DNA of 19,107 bases from JANOAR01 sp031411235 (lineage in GTDB: Bacteria; Verrucomicrobiota; Verrucomicrobiia; Verrucomicrobiales; Verrucomicrobiaceae): contig JANOAR010000299.1 of NCBI GenBank assembly GCA_031411235.1, positions 1-19,107 of the forward strand. Reading direction: 5' to 3'. Position 1 is the stretch's first letter, and each line of letters starts with the position of its first letter. The notes under the pieces are model-generated. The model worked only from the letters and a program-made list of their open reading frames with translations. It was not told the DNA's origin and ran no database searches. This document shows, piece after piece, positions 1-7,113 of the stretch. The translations under genes were made by a program, and so were the position numbers.

Positions 1-1
1 G

Positions 2-1510
2 GTTGGCGGCGGTTCGCTGGCCTTGTCGATCGGCATCCACGTCGGCTTATTCTTCCTCGCAGGCTTGATCATTTTCACGACGACGCAGATCGAGAAGAAT
101 GTCGATTTCCTCCCTGGTGGCGGCACGGCCCAGGGGGAGAAAGCCTCATCTGACGTGCAGCAGAAGGTGCAGCAGAAGAAGCGTTCCACGCTGAGCAAGA
201 CGACACCGATGAAGAAGGTGGTCTCGACCAGTCAGACCTCGGCGATCACGTTACCTGAAGCACCGCCCGACATCTTGGATGTGCCGGATGTGAGCAGTGC
301 GATGGGTGGCAGCATGGGCACCAATGGTGGTTTTGGCAAAGGCGGAGCGGGCGGTGGTTTTGGCAACGGCATGGGCATGGGTGGGGCTAGCGGCATGGTG
401 TCGCTGCCGCCGTCGATGCGTTCGCGTTGCGGCACTGCCGAGCGTTTGCAGAAGCTGGCGCAGAATGGCGGGAGTCCTGAGTGTGAAGCGGCTGTGTCCC
501 GCTCGCTGGAATGGCTGAAGACCAAACAAAACCCTGATGGCTCATGGGGCAGAGGCAACAAAGCCGCCATGACAGGCCTCGCCCTGCTGTGTTACCTGGG
601 GCGCTGTGAGACACCCGACTCGCCCTTTTATGGTGAGAATGTGATGAACGGCATTTTGTATCTTATCGAGCTGTCGAAGAAAAACCCGCACGGCCTCATG
701 AGTGAAAACTGGGAAGGCGGCAAAGGCAATGCTGGTGCCTACGAGCACGGCATCGCCACCTACGCCCTCGGTGAAATGTACACCCTCGCGCGTCTCGGCA
801 GTAAATCCCTGCCCGGTATGAGAGAAGCCTTTGAAAAAGGTGCGAACCTCATCGTCTCCCAGCAGACCTCTCGCGGTTCCTGGACTTACGGGGGCACTGA
901 GATCGTCTATAACAAAGGCGGCGGCGAAGACCTCTCTCTGGCTGGCTGGCAGTACCAGGCACTCAAAGCCGCTAAACACACGGGCTTAAAAATCACGGGG
1001 CTGCACGACTGCATCAAGAAGACCACCGACTACCTCGAAGCCAAGCAAAGCAAAGACGGTGGTATCGGAAACACCAACCGCGACCAGCACTACAACCAAT
1101 GGAACCTCACGGGCACAGGCGTGCTCGGCCTGCAAACCTTGGGTAGCGGCGGCAAGACCAAAGTCATCGACAAAGGCATGAAGTTCCTCACGGAATTCAT
1201 GACCGCCGAACCCCTGGACTGGAACAAAAACTGCAACCTCTACTGCTGGTACTACTACACCCAAGCCTTCTTCCAGAAGGGCGGTGCCGAGTGGAAGTTC
1301 TACAATGAACAACTCCTCCCCCAACTGCTGACCAACCAAGCTGCGGATGGCAGCTACAAACCCGAACGCGCCAGTGGTGTCGGCGGGGCCGTCGGCAATC
1401 AAGAAGGCGGCATCTACAAAGTAGCGCTCTGCACCCTACAACTCGAAGTCTATTACCGTTATTTAAAGGTCGCCGACCGCGATGAAGACAGCTTCTTTGA
1501 CAAGAAGTAG
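2..1510 (+). CDS. Membrane-anchored prenyltransferase/squalene-oxidase repeat protein (5' truncated)
   Basis: The reading frame is open to the left edge, so the gene starts outside the window; a TTG at 23 would cut into the transmembrane helix and is unlikely to be the start. In order it shows a hydrophobic helix (encoded about 14-85), a Lys/Gln/Ser-rich linker, a Gly/Met-rich stretch (about 300-400), and a C-terminal alpha-barrel domain with repeats of the squalene cyclase type. The repeat signatures are QNPDGSWG, QQTSRGSWTYGG, QSKDGGIGN and NQAADGSYKPE. The DxDD acid of true squalene-hopene cyclases is not seen, so it is probably a binding or structural protein rather than a cyclase. Such anchored repeat proteins are common in Planctomycetes and Verrucomicrobia and their role is unknown. 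The helix comes first, so the barrel is probably on the outer face of the inner membrane. Confidence 0.85.
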   Translation, partial: VGGGSLALSIGIHVGLFFLAGLIIFTTTQIEKNVDFLPGGGTAQGEKASSDVQQKVQQKKRSTLSKTTPMKKVVSTSQTSAITLPEAPPDILDVPDVSSAMGGSMGTNGGFGKGGAGGGFGNGMGMGGASGMVSLPPSMRSRCGTAERLQKLAQNGGSPECEAAVSRSLEWLKTKQNPDGSWGRGNKAAMTGLALLCYLGRCETPDSPFYGENVMNGILYLIELSKKNPHGLMSENWEGGKGNAGAYEHGIATYALGEMYTLARLGSKSLPGMREAFEKGANLIVSQQTSRGSWTYGGTEIVYNKGGGEDLSLAGWQYQALKAAKHTGLKITGLHDCIKKTTDYLEAKQSKDGGIGNTNRDQHYNQWNLTGTGVLGLQTLGSGGKTKVIDKGMKFLTEFMTAEPLDWNKNCNLYCWYYYTQAFFQKGGAEWKFYNEQLLPQLLTNQAADGSYKPERASGVGGAVGNQEGGIYKVALCTLQLEVYYRYLKVADRDEDSFFDKK

Positions 1511-1547
1511 GCAGACAAGAAGCCTTCAGGCAAAGCCATAAAATCAA

Positions 1548-1590
1548 GCAGCGAGGGTGGGGCAAGTGTCCCCACCCTCGCTGCCGTTTT
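1548..1590. terminator. Bidirectional intrinsic terminator
   Basis: A perfect 15-bp GC-rich stem (1548-1562 with 1570-1584) with a 7-nt loop is followed by TTTT on the + strand. On the - strand it is followed by a T-rich stretch (TTGATTTTAT). It lies between the convergent ends of the anchored repeat protein (stop at 1510) and nuoD (stop at 1626), so it can end both transcripts. Confidence 0.85.
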
Positions 1591-1625
1591 AGGCCAAATG
1601 TTTGGCACCGCGCCTGACTACCGAC

Positions 1626-2885
1626 TTACCGGTCGCACTCGCCCATGACGAAATCCAGCGAGCCTAGAATGGCCACAAGATCACTCATGGTGTGGCCCAA
1701 CAGCACCTTGGGCAGGATGCTCAAATTGACAAAGCTAGGGCTGCGAATCTTCAGGCGATAGGGCACGCCACCGCCTTTGCTGTGGATGTAGAAACCGAGT
1801 TCGCCCTTCGGATTTTCTGCGCCGAAGTAGATCTCGCCGGGCGGCACATCAATGCCTTGCGTTGCTAGTATGAAGTGATGGATCAGTTCCTCCATCTTCA
1901 TCAGCACGTTGTCTTTCTTGGGCAGGAAGCCTTTGCTCTTGGCCACATTGATCTCACCGCCGGGCATGGTTTTGATCACCTGACGCAGGATGCGGATGCT
2001 CTGACGCAGCTCTTCCATGCGCACGAGGTAGCGGTCGTAGCAGTCGCCTTTGGTGCCGATGGGGATGTCGAACTCATACTGCTCATAGCCGAGGTAGGGG
2101 TGATTCTTGCGCAGGTCGAACTCCACGCCCGAGGCGCGCAGATTCGGCCCGCTGAAGCCATAACTGATGGCGTCTTCTTTGCTGATGACACCCACGTCTT
2201 GCGTACGTGCGAGGAAAATTCCATTGCGTGTGAGCAGGCCTTCGGTCTCGACGATGACGGGCTCCAGGCCGTCCAGGAACTTGCTCAAGTCGTTGAGAAA
2301 GGTCGGAGGCAAATCACGGATCTGTCCGCCGATGCGTGTGTAACTCGTCGTGAAGCGTGCGCCCGTGAGCTGCTCGCTGAGATTGTAGATGTACTCGCGC
2401 TGCTGGAAGGTGTAGAGGAACACCGTCATCGCACCGACATCCATGCCATACACACCGACACCGAGCAGGTGCGAGGAGATACGCGCGATCTCGCAGCACA
2501 TCACACGGATGGCTTGGCCACGGGGAGGGAGTTGCCAGTCGAGCAGTTTCTCCACGGCGCAGGCATAGGCCACGTTATTGGCCAGCGGCGCAAGGTAATC
2601 CAGCCGATCCGTGTACGGGATGAACTGATTGTAATGCATGTTCTCGGCGATTTTTTCATCGCCGCGATGCAGGTAGCCCACCACGGGATCGGCCTTGGTG
2701 ATCACTTCGCCATCCATCTCCAGCACAAGGCGCAACACGCCATGCGTGGCCGGGTGGCTGGGACCCATATTTAATACGAGTTTTTCACCGACGATGTCTG
2801 TCGTGGTTTCCTCGCTGGATTCGAGATGGAGGGCGGCCTTGGCGGCGGGGTCGAGCGCTTCGATCTCTCGGGTGACAATGGGCAT
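1626..2885 (-). CDS. nuoD: NADH-quinone oxidoreductase subunit D
   Basis: This is the 49-kDa subunit of respiratory complex I. It belongs to the peripheral arm at the membrane interface, where it helps form the quinone-binding site with NuoB. At 419 aa it has the usual length for NuoD. Family motifs seen are NMGPSHPATHGVLRLVLEMDG near the N-terminus, VVGYLHRGDEKIAE, YTDRLDYLAP, the MPGGE segment, and the C-terminal end SLDFVMGECDR. The ATG at 2885 gives a normal N-terminus. No other nuo gene adjoins it: downstream is a terminator and a convergent gene, and upstream is a divergent chaperone gene. It is therefore transcribed alone, and the other complex I genes must lie elsewhere. A Rex/CRP-like palindrome lies 70-87 bp upstream of the start. 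Confidence 0.97.
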   Translation of the reverse strand: MPIVTREIEALDPAAKAALHLESSEETTTDIVGEKLVLNMGPSHPATHGVLRLVLEMDGEVITKADPVVGYLHRGDEKIAENMHYNQFIPYTDRLDYLAPLANNVAYACAVEKLLDWQLPPRGQAIRVMCCEIARISSHLLGVGVYGMDVGAMTVFLYTFQQREYIYNLSEQLTGARFTTSYTRIGGQIRDLPPTFLNDLSKFLDGLEPVIVETEGLLTRNGIFLARTQDVGVISKEDAISYGFSGPNLRASGVEFDLRKNHPYLGYEQYEFDIPIGTKGDCYDRYLVRMEELRQSIRILRQVIKTMPGGEINVAKSKGFLPKKDNVLMKMEELIHHFILATQGIDVPPGEIYFGAENPKGELGFYIHSKGGGVPYRLKIRSPSFVNLSILPKVLLGHTMSDLVAILGSLDFVMGECDR

Positions 2886-2932
2886 GGGCAGTCGGGTGTT
2901 TGGGGGCTTCTGGGTGGCGAGTATCCGCCCCG

Positions 2933-2961
2933 TCGATAGAGCGGCAAGGGCATTTTGTGAA
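2933..2961 (-). promoter_or_regulatory. Candidate sigma70 promoter of nuoD
   Basis: On the - strand TTCACA (2961-2956) and TATCGA (2938-2933) are separated by 17 nt. The -35 match is good and the -10 match is moderate. The -35 box lies inside the palindromic operator, and the implied leader before the nuoD ATG is about 40 nt. The position fits, but the -10 is weak. Confidence 0.4.
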
Positions 2962-2972
2962 ATATTTCACAA
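2955..2972. promoter_or_regulatory. Perfect 18-bp palindromic operator, Rex-type (or CRP/FNR-type)
   Basis: TTGTGAAATATTTCACAA is a perfect palindrome. It matches the Rex operator consensus TTGTGAA-W4-TTCACAA described for Gram-positive bacteria. It also contains TGTGA-N6-TCACA, the classical CRP half-site arrangement. It overlaps a candidate -35 box for nuoD, as expected of a repressor site. Because nuoD encodes part of an NADH dehydrogenase, Rex, which senses NADH/NAD+, is the more appealing reading; the regulator itself is not in the window. Confidence 0.7.
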
Positions 2973-3025
2973 GGCCCTCATATTGGGCGTTGGAGAGCGC
3001 TAGTGAAGCATGATACGCTCGCCAC

Positions 3026-3790
3026 TTGCACGCCGACTTCGACACCGACCACTACGCCACGCTCGGCCTTGACCGCCGTTGCACCGCCGCGCAGGTGCGT
3101 GCCGCCTACCGTATTTTAGCCAAGCAGCACCACCCCGACATCAACGCCAGCAGTGCTGAAGCCGAGGCTCGACAGGCCGAGCTGAACATCGCCTACGAGA
3201 CCCTCGCCGACACGGCCAAACGACGAGCCTACGACCAAGAGCTAAAGGACAACGAACCCGCGACAAGCAACCCGGCGACGCGTCCTGGCAGTACGGCCAA
3301 AGTGAAGCGCAACATCACGCAAGACGTGCTGCTGCGGGTCGAGGATTTTCTCCTTGGCACGAGGCTAGAAGTCCGTGTGGCCGACCCCGCGAACCCGCAC
3401 GGGCAGGAGACTTATCCGCTCGTCATCCCACCCGATACCGCGCCGGGTGAGCGCTTCAAGCTACCTCGCACAGGAACCTTCGAGGGCGGCTACGTCATCG
3501 TGCGTGCCAAGGTAAAGCCCAGTGCAAGGTTCAAAGCCCGTGGCTCGGACTTACGCTGCGACCTGCGCATCACCGCCGAACTCGCCACCCATGGCGGCCA
3601 TGCGATGATCACCAGCGCTACTGGCAGAGCCCTGCGCGTGGTTATCCCAACGGGCATCGGGCGAGGGGAAACCGTGCGTGTCCCCAAAGAAGGACTCCCC
3701 AAAACCAGAGGCGGACGCGGCGACATGCTGGTGCGCGTGACGTATCGCCTGGAGGCGACGATCTCGAAGCCAAGGAAGTGGTCAGACTAA
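3026..3790 (+). CDS. DnaJ-like (class B / CbpA-type) co-chaperone
   Basis: This is a J-domain protein of 254 aa that should stimulate the ATPase of a DnaK-type Hsp70 and deliver substrates in the cytoplasm. The J-domain covers about residues 8-71 and has the essential HPD motif at residues 36-38. A short polar linker follows (about 74-95) without a long Gly/Phe region. The DnaJ C-terminal substrate-binding domains come next (about 97-245), with LLRVEDFLLGT and the second-domain strand VVIPTGIGRGETVRVPKEG. There is no CxxCxGxG zinc region, so it is of the CbpA/class B kind. An in-frame stop at 3011 leaves TTG at 3026 as the only sensible start, and no good Shine-Dalgarno is visible. It is divergent from nuoD, and its stop overlaps that of the YheT-like gene. 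Confidence 0.88.
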   Translation: MHADFDTDHYATLGLDRRCTAAQVRAAYRILAKQHHPDINASSAEAEARQAELNIAYETLADTAKRRAYDQELKDNEPATSNPATRPGSTAKVKRNITQDVLLRVEDFLLGTRLEVRVADPANPHGQETYPLVIPPDTAPGERFKLPRTGTFEGGYVIVRAKVKPSARFKARGSDLRCDLRITAELATHGGHAMITSATGRALRVVIPTGIGRGETVRVPKEGLPKTRGGRGDMLVRVTYRLEATISKPRKWSD

Positions 3791-4758
3791 GCAAAAAAAG
3801 CTATGGCACGCCGCTCACTCCAGGGTTGCCGCCACTGCTCAAAATCAAGGAAGCCAACGTGCCCGCCGTGCGCTGGCACTTCAAGAAAAAGGTGCTCACT
3901 GGAATTGGCCTCAGCGATAGGGAAACACTCGCTGGCCAAGAACGGATCGTCCTGAGCGCTGAGCAGTAGTGTTGGCACGCGAATGTTGCCCAACAGCGGC
4001 CTGGAGCTAGCGCGTGCCCAGTAGTCATCGGCATCGAGAAAGCCGTGCATCGGCGCGGTGTAGCGGTCGTCGAACTCGCGAAAGCTGCGGATGCGCGATA
4101 GCCCGCCAAGGTCGAGTTTGCCGGGAAAAAGCTGGGACTTGGTGGTGATCTTGCGCCGCATGGTTTGCAAAAAGCGGCGCAGGTAAATGGCATTGCACGG
4201 CTGTTGGTCAAGGGCTCGTGCGCTGGAGGCGAGATCGACAGGCACGGAGATACAGACGGCGCTACGAATCGCGGGATGCGGTGGGGCTTCGCCGAGGTAC
4301 TTGAGGGTGATGTTGCCACCGAGGCTGAAGCCTATAAGCGAGATGCCAGCATCTCCTGGATGAAGCCCCCAGCCATTGTCCGCAGCATGGGCCACGACTT
4401 GCCGCAAATCCCCCGACTCCCCACTGTGGTAGGAGCGCAGCAAGCGATTCGGCTCGCCGCTGCAACCTCGGAAATTCCAGGCAAGAACGCTCCAGCCTGC
4501 TTTAAATAAAGCCTGGGCAAAACTGCGGATGTAGTGGGAGCGGGAGCTACCCTCCAGGCCATGCGAGAGGATGGCGAGACGGCTGGGCTGCGGCTGCCGC
4601 AGCCAGTCGAGATGGAGGAAGTCGCCATCGGGAAGTTCAAGTCGCTCGCGCTGAAAATTCAGCCCCGAAGTGCGCAGCAGCACCACAGGCAGGATGGTTT
4701 GCAGATGGGCATTGGCCAACCATCGCTGGGCTTGAAATACAGAGCTGAGAATAGGCAT
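3787..4758 (-). CDS. YheT-family alpha/beta hydrolase
   Basis: This is an alpha/beta-fold hydrolase of 323 aa, the usual size of the YheT family, which are esterase-like enzymes of unclear physiological substrate. The N-terminal NAHLQTILPVVLLR resembles the family's conserved opening. SHGLEGSSRSHYI supplies the oxyanion region, the nucleophile elbow is GFSLGG with Ser145, the acid is in LLLSAQDDPFL, and the histidine is in VPAHGGHVGFLD. The ATG at 4758 lies 9 nt after the stop of the IF-1-like gene, so the two are probably co-transcribed. Its TAG overlaps the TAA of the convergent DnaJ-like gene within four bases, leaving no room for a separate terminator. Confidence 0.92.
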   Translation of the reverse strand: MPILSSVFQAQRWLANAHLQTILPVVLLRTSGLNFQRERLELPDGDFLHLDWLRQPQPSRLAILSHGLEGSSRSHYIRSFAQALFKAGWSVLAWNFRGCSGEPNRLLRSYHSGESGDLRQVVAHAADNGWGLHPGDAGISLIGFSLGGNITLKYLGEAPPHPAIRSAVCISVPVDLASSARALDQQPCNAIYLRRFLQTMRRKITTKSQLFPGKLDLGGLSRIRSFREFDDRYTAPMHGFLDADDYWARASSRPLLGNIRVPTLLLSAQDDPFLASECFPIAEANSSEHLFLEVPAHGGHVGFLDFEQWRQPWSERRAIAFFA

Positions 4759-4767
4759 AGCGAGTCT

Positions 4768-4998
4768 TTAGCTCGGCGATGATGAAGCTGGCGACTCGAT
4801 GATCTCGCCCTCAGAAAACTCGGTGAGCGCAAGCTCTACCTGGACAGTGGCACCCACACTCAACGGCGGGCCGAGGCGATGCGTGGGGTAGTGGGCCAGG
4901 ATGACTTTGCCATTCGGCAACGTGGCGTGGTAGTGCCGCTGGCTGAAGACTTCGCCAATGGTAGCGGTCGTTGGGATACGAATTTCTCGATGCGGCAT
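4768..4998 (-). CDS. Small IF-1-like OB-fold (S1 domain) protein
   Basis: The protein has 76 aa and one recognisable unit: ATIGEVFSQRHYHATLPNGKVILAH followed by a shortened loop and VGATVQVELALTEFSEGEII. This follows the order of bacterial initiation factor IF-1, where the equivalents are VxLENGHEVLAHISGKMR and PGDKVKVEMSPYDLTRGRI. The IF-1 loop after the first half is replaced by HRLGPPLS, and a Ser/Pro-rich tail of about 8 residues is added. It is probably a single-stranded RNA-binding paralogue rather than the only infA, because the basic KMRK segment is missing. The ATG at 4998 has no clear ribosome-binding site. The YheT-like gene follows after 9 nt. Confidence 0.72.
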   Translation of the reverse strand: MPHREIRIPTTATIGEVFSQRHYHATLPNGKVILAHYPTHRLGPPLSVGATVQVELALTEFSEGEIIESPASSSPS

Positions 4999-5008
4999 AG
5001 GAGCGGAT

Positions 5009-5037
5009 GTTGAGCGTATAAAGTTGAGGGTTGAGCG
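5009..5037. repeat. GTTGAGG/GTTGAGCG short repeats in a gene leader
   Basis: GTTGAGCG occurs at 5009-5016 and 5030-5037, with GTTGAGGG at 5023-5030, the last two being nearly tandem. The block lies 11-39 nt upstream of the IF-1-like start codon, between that gene and the S41-like gene. No function can be read from it. Confidence 0.5.
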
Positions 5038-5113
5038 CCTGAACGACGCGTAATGGAGCGTGGATTAGATAGCAGAGTCGCGAAAGCATTCCCTTCATGT
5101 TCTCAACACCCGC

Positions 5114-6226
5114 CTACTTCTTCGCTGGTTCGGCGCGCTTCACTTCAGCCTTGTCGTTGTTCCCTGCGGGGAGTGTTTTCCACCGAAGTGTGGTGGCTTC
5201 CAGATGATCCTGGGAGCTGAGCATGTCCATCGCACGTTGGAGCACGAGATCGCGAGGGGTCTGGTCATCACCTGTGATGGACTGGCCGTTGCTGCGCCGT
5301 ACATAGTCATCGAGTTCGGGATTATTGCCGTGGACGAGCGCAGACTCATTGAAGCGTGGGCGCTGCTTTTCGATGGCGGATTGTTTGACGGGCCCCACGG
5401 CGATCTGGCTGAAAATGGCGAGCTTTTTTTTGCTCTCCAAGAGCACACGCAGGTCAGGGGTGAGGCCCTTGCGAAAGACAGAGTCATCATCCGGCAGGAG
5501 CATCTCGGCACTGGCGAAGCGGAGCAGCCAGCCCTCATCGACGGGCACCGTTTCGTAGCGCACCGTGGCGCCGCGTGTGGGCGAGCCGATGAGCAGGGCA
5601 CGGCGCTGGTCGCGCAGTACAGCGGCGACCACTTCGGCCACGTTGTTAGTGTCGGCATCAGTGAGGACAATGAGTGACGACGTCCAAAGCGGTACACGCT
5701 TGGAGAGGAAAAGCTGTGCCTGCTCATTGCCCATTTGGCGAAGTTTGAAGAGCACGCGGCCCTCTGGAACGAACAGTTCCAGCATCGCTGCCGAGACCTC
5801 AAACTCACCGGGAATCGCTGGCGAGCGAAGATCAAGAATGAGGTGGCTAAGCCCAGCCTGGGCGAACTCTTTGAGCTTTGACTCCATCATCACGACTTCG
5901 GCCAACTGGCACGTCGTGGGCCGCAGGTAGCCGATGCTGGGCGTGAGGGTATCGCTGATCAAACGAGCGGCGGGCGCGGCCACGTCCTTGCTTTGGCGCA
6001 CAAATTCGGCACCAAAATTTAACCTCGCTAGTAAGCCTTCGAGCGCCGCGCGATTGATTTCCGTGAAGGTCAAATCCTCGCGGCGGATGTAGTCGCGGCG
6101 CAGTACCTGAAACGCGGACTGAATAGCCGCCTGCGACATCTCGTTGACGGGCGTTGTCGCGGCGGCAACGGCGGCCTGAGCGGGAAGGAGCGCGATGGCG
6201 ATGACGAAGATGAATGCGGATTTCAT
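5114..6226 (-). CDS. Secreted S41 (C-terminal processing) peptidase-like protein, probably inactive
   Basis: The protein has 370 aa with a signal peptide (cleavage likely around residue 22, after AAVA). An S41-type core covers about residues 95-262: LSHLILDLRS, then VPLWTSSLIVLTDADTNNVAEVVAAVLRD, RRALLIGSPTRGATVRYE and RKGLTPD. In active C-terminal processing peptidases the serine is in the GSASASE motif and the lysine in TFGKG. Here the aligned segments read ADTNNVAE (Thr193 in place of Ser) and TRGAT (Ala220 in place of Lys), so the Ser/Lys dyad is lost. No PDZ domain is evident. The C-terminal third is Lys/Arg-rich and unassigned. The ATG overlaps the thiD TGA as ATGA, so translation is probably coupled to thiD. 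Its periplasmic role is unknown; it may be a binding or scaffold protein. Confidence 0.72.
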   Translation of the reverse strand: MKSAFIFVIAIALLPAQAAVAAATTPVNEMSQAAIQSAFQVLRRDYIRREDLTFTEINRAALEGLLARLNFGAEFVRQSKDVAAPAARLISDTLTPSIGYLRPTTCQLAEVVMMESKLKEFAQAGLSHLILDLRSPAIPGEFEVSAAMLELFVPEGRVLFKLRQMGNEQAQLFLSKRVPLWTSSLIVLTDADTNNVAEVVAAVLRDQRRALLIGSPTRGATVRYETVPVDEGWLLRFASAEMLLPDDDSVFRKGLTPDLRVLLESKKKLAIFSQIAVGPVKQSAIEKQRPRFNESALVHGNNPELDDYVRRSNGQSITGDDQTPRDLVLQRAMDMLSSQDHLEATTLRWKTLPAGNNDKAEVKRAEPAKK

Positions 6227-7035
6227 GGTGGAAAGTGGTTAAGTGCCTGAACAACTCCCGCCGTTGTTTTCCATTCAAAATAATGCTCGATGGCGCGGGT
6301 GATGTAATGCTTGGCCTCGGCAATGGCTTTCGTCAAAGACAAGCCTTTGGCCAAGCCCGTAGCAATGGCCGCCGAGTAGCTGCAACCTGTGCCATGCGTG
6401 CGCACGCCGGGCACGCGGGCGGACTCATACCATTCGGCAGGCCCGCCATCGCAGAGCACGTCGGCAGCGGCCTCCGCGAGGAGGTGGCCACCCTTCACTA
6501 GGACGGCACAACCATAGTCAGCAGCGAGCGCGGTGGCGCACTCCGCCATCGCCTCGCGAGTGCGCACGGGGTGGCCCCAGAGCACCTCGGCTTCATCCAT
6601 GTTGGGCGTGATCAAACGAGCACGCGGCAGCAGCTCGGCTTTGATGTATTCGACGGCTTCAGCACTGAGCAAGCGTCGCCCACTGGTGGCGACCATCACA
6701 GGATCGACCACAAGCGAAACGCGGCTGAAGGCCTCGTTATTCAGCGCCGCAGTGACAGCGCGTACCTGTTCCAAGCCGCCTAACATCCCGGTCTTCATCG
6801 CGCCCATGGGGAAGGCTGCACCGAGGACGCGGAGTTGGTCGGCGATCATCTCACCGGACATCAAATCAATGCGCGAGACGAGACCCGGCACCTCGGAGAC
6901 GACACTGGTGATGACGTTTAAACCATAGCCACCTAGCGCTGCAATCGTCTTCAAATCAGCCTGCACACCCGCGCCGCAGGAGGAGTCGGAACCTGCGATA
7001 CTGAGGACAATGGGTGGAGGGCTGGAGGGGCTCAC
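6223..7035 (-). CDS. thiD: Hydroxymethylpyrimidine/phosphomethylpyrimidine kinase
   Basis: This enzyme phosphorylates 4-amino-5-hydroxymethyl-2-methylpyrimidine (HMP) and then HMP-phosphate to HMP-pyrophosphate, for thiamine biosynthesis or salvage in the cytoplasm. It is a ribokinase-fold protein of 270 aa, the usual size. Signatures are VLSIAGSDSSCGAGVQADLKT at the N-terminus, GAMKTGML, VVDPVMVATSG, LITPNMDEAEVL, VLVKGGH, and the anion-hole/catalytic motif HGTGCSYSAAIA near the C-terminus. No other thiamine gene adjoins it; the next gene in the run is the secreted S41-like protein, an unexpected partner. It is divergent from apaG with a short shared promoter region. Confidence 0.96.
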   Translation of the reverse strand: MSPSSPPPIVLSIAGSDSSCGAGVQADLKTIAALGGYGLNVITSVVSEVPGLVSRIDLMSGEMIADQLRVLGAAFPMGAMKTGMLGGLEQVRAVTAALNNEAFSRVSLVVDPVMVATSGRRLLSAEAVEYIKAELLPRARLITPNMDEAEVLWGHPVRTREAMAECATALAADYGCAVLVKGGHLLAEAAADVLCDGGPAEWYESARVPGVRTHGTGCSYSAAIATGLAKGLSLTKAIAEAKHYITRAIEHYFEWKTTAGVVQALNHFPP

Positions 7036-7113
7036 GGCGCGGTCATCCTAGGGTTGGCGCGTGCCATTGCAATCGCTCCTTGTTCGGAGCGCTTTGACCG
7101 CTACTTTCGCGCC

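Noticed and set aside
1875..2774. 299-aa + strand ORF antisense to nuoD
   Set aside because: It lies wholly within the unmistakable nuoD frame, and its His/Asp-rich product has no recognisable domain; it is a product of high GC content.
3791..3802. Poly-A run as a terminator at the DnaJ/YheT junction
   Set aside because: The A7 run is flanked only by AGC/GCT, too short a stem, and it is part of the YheT-like coding sequence.
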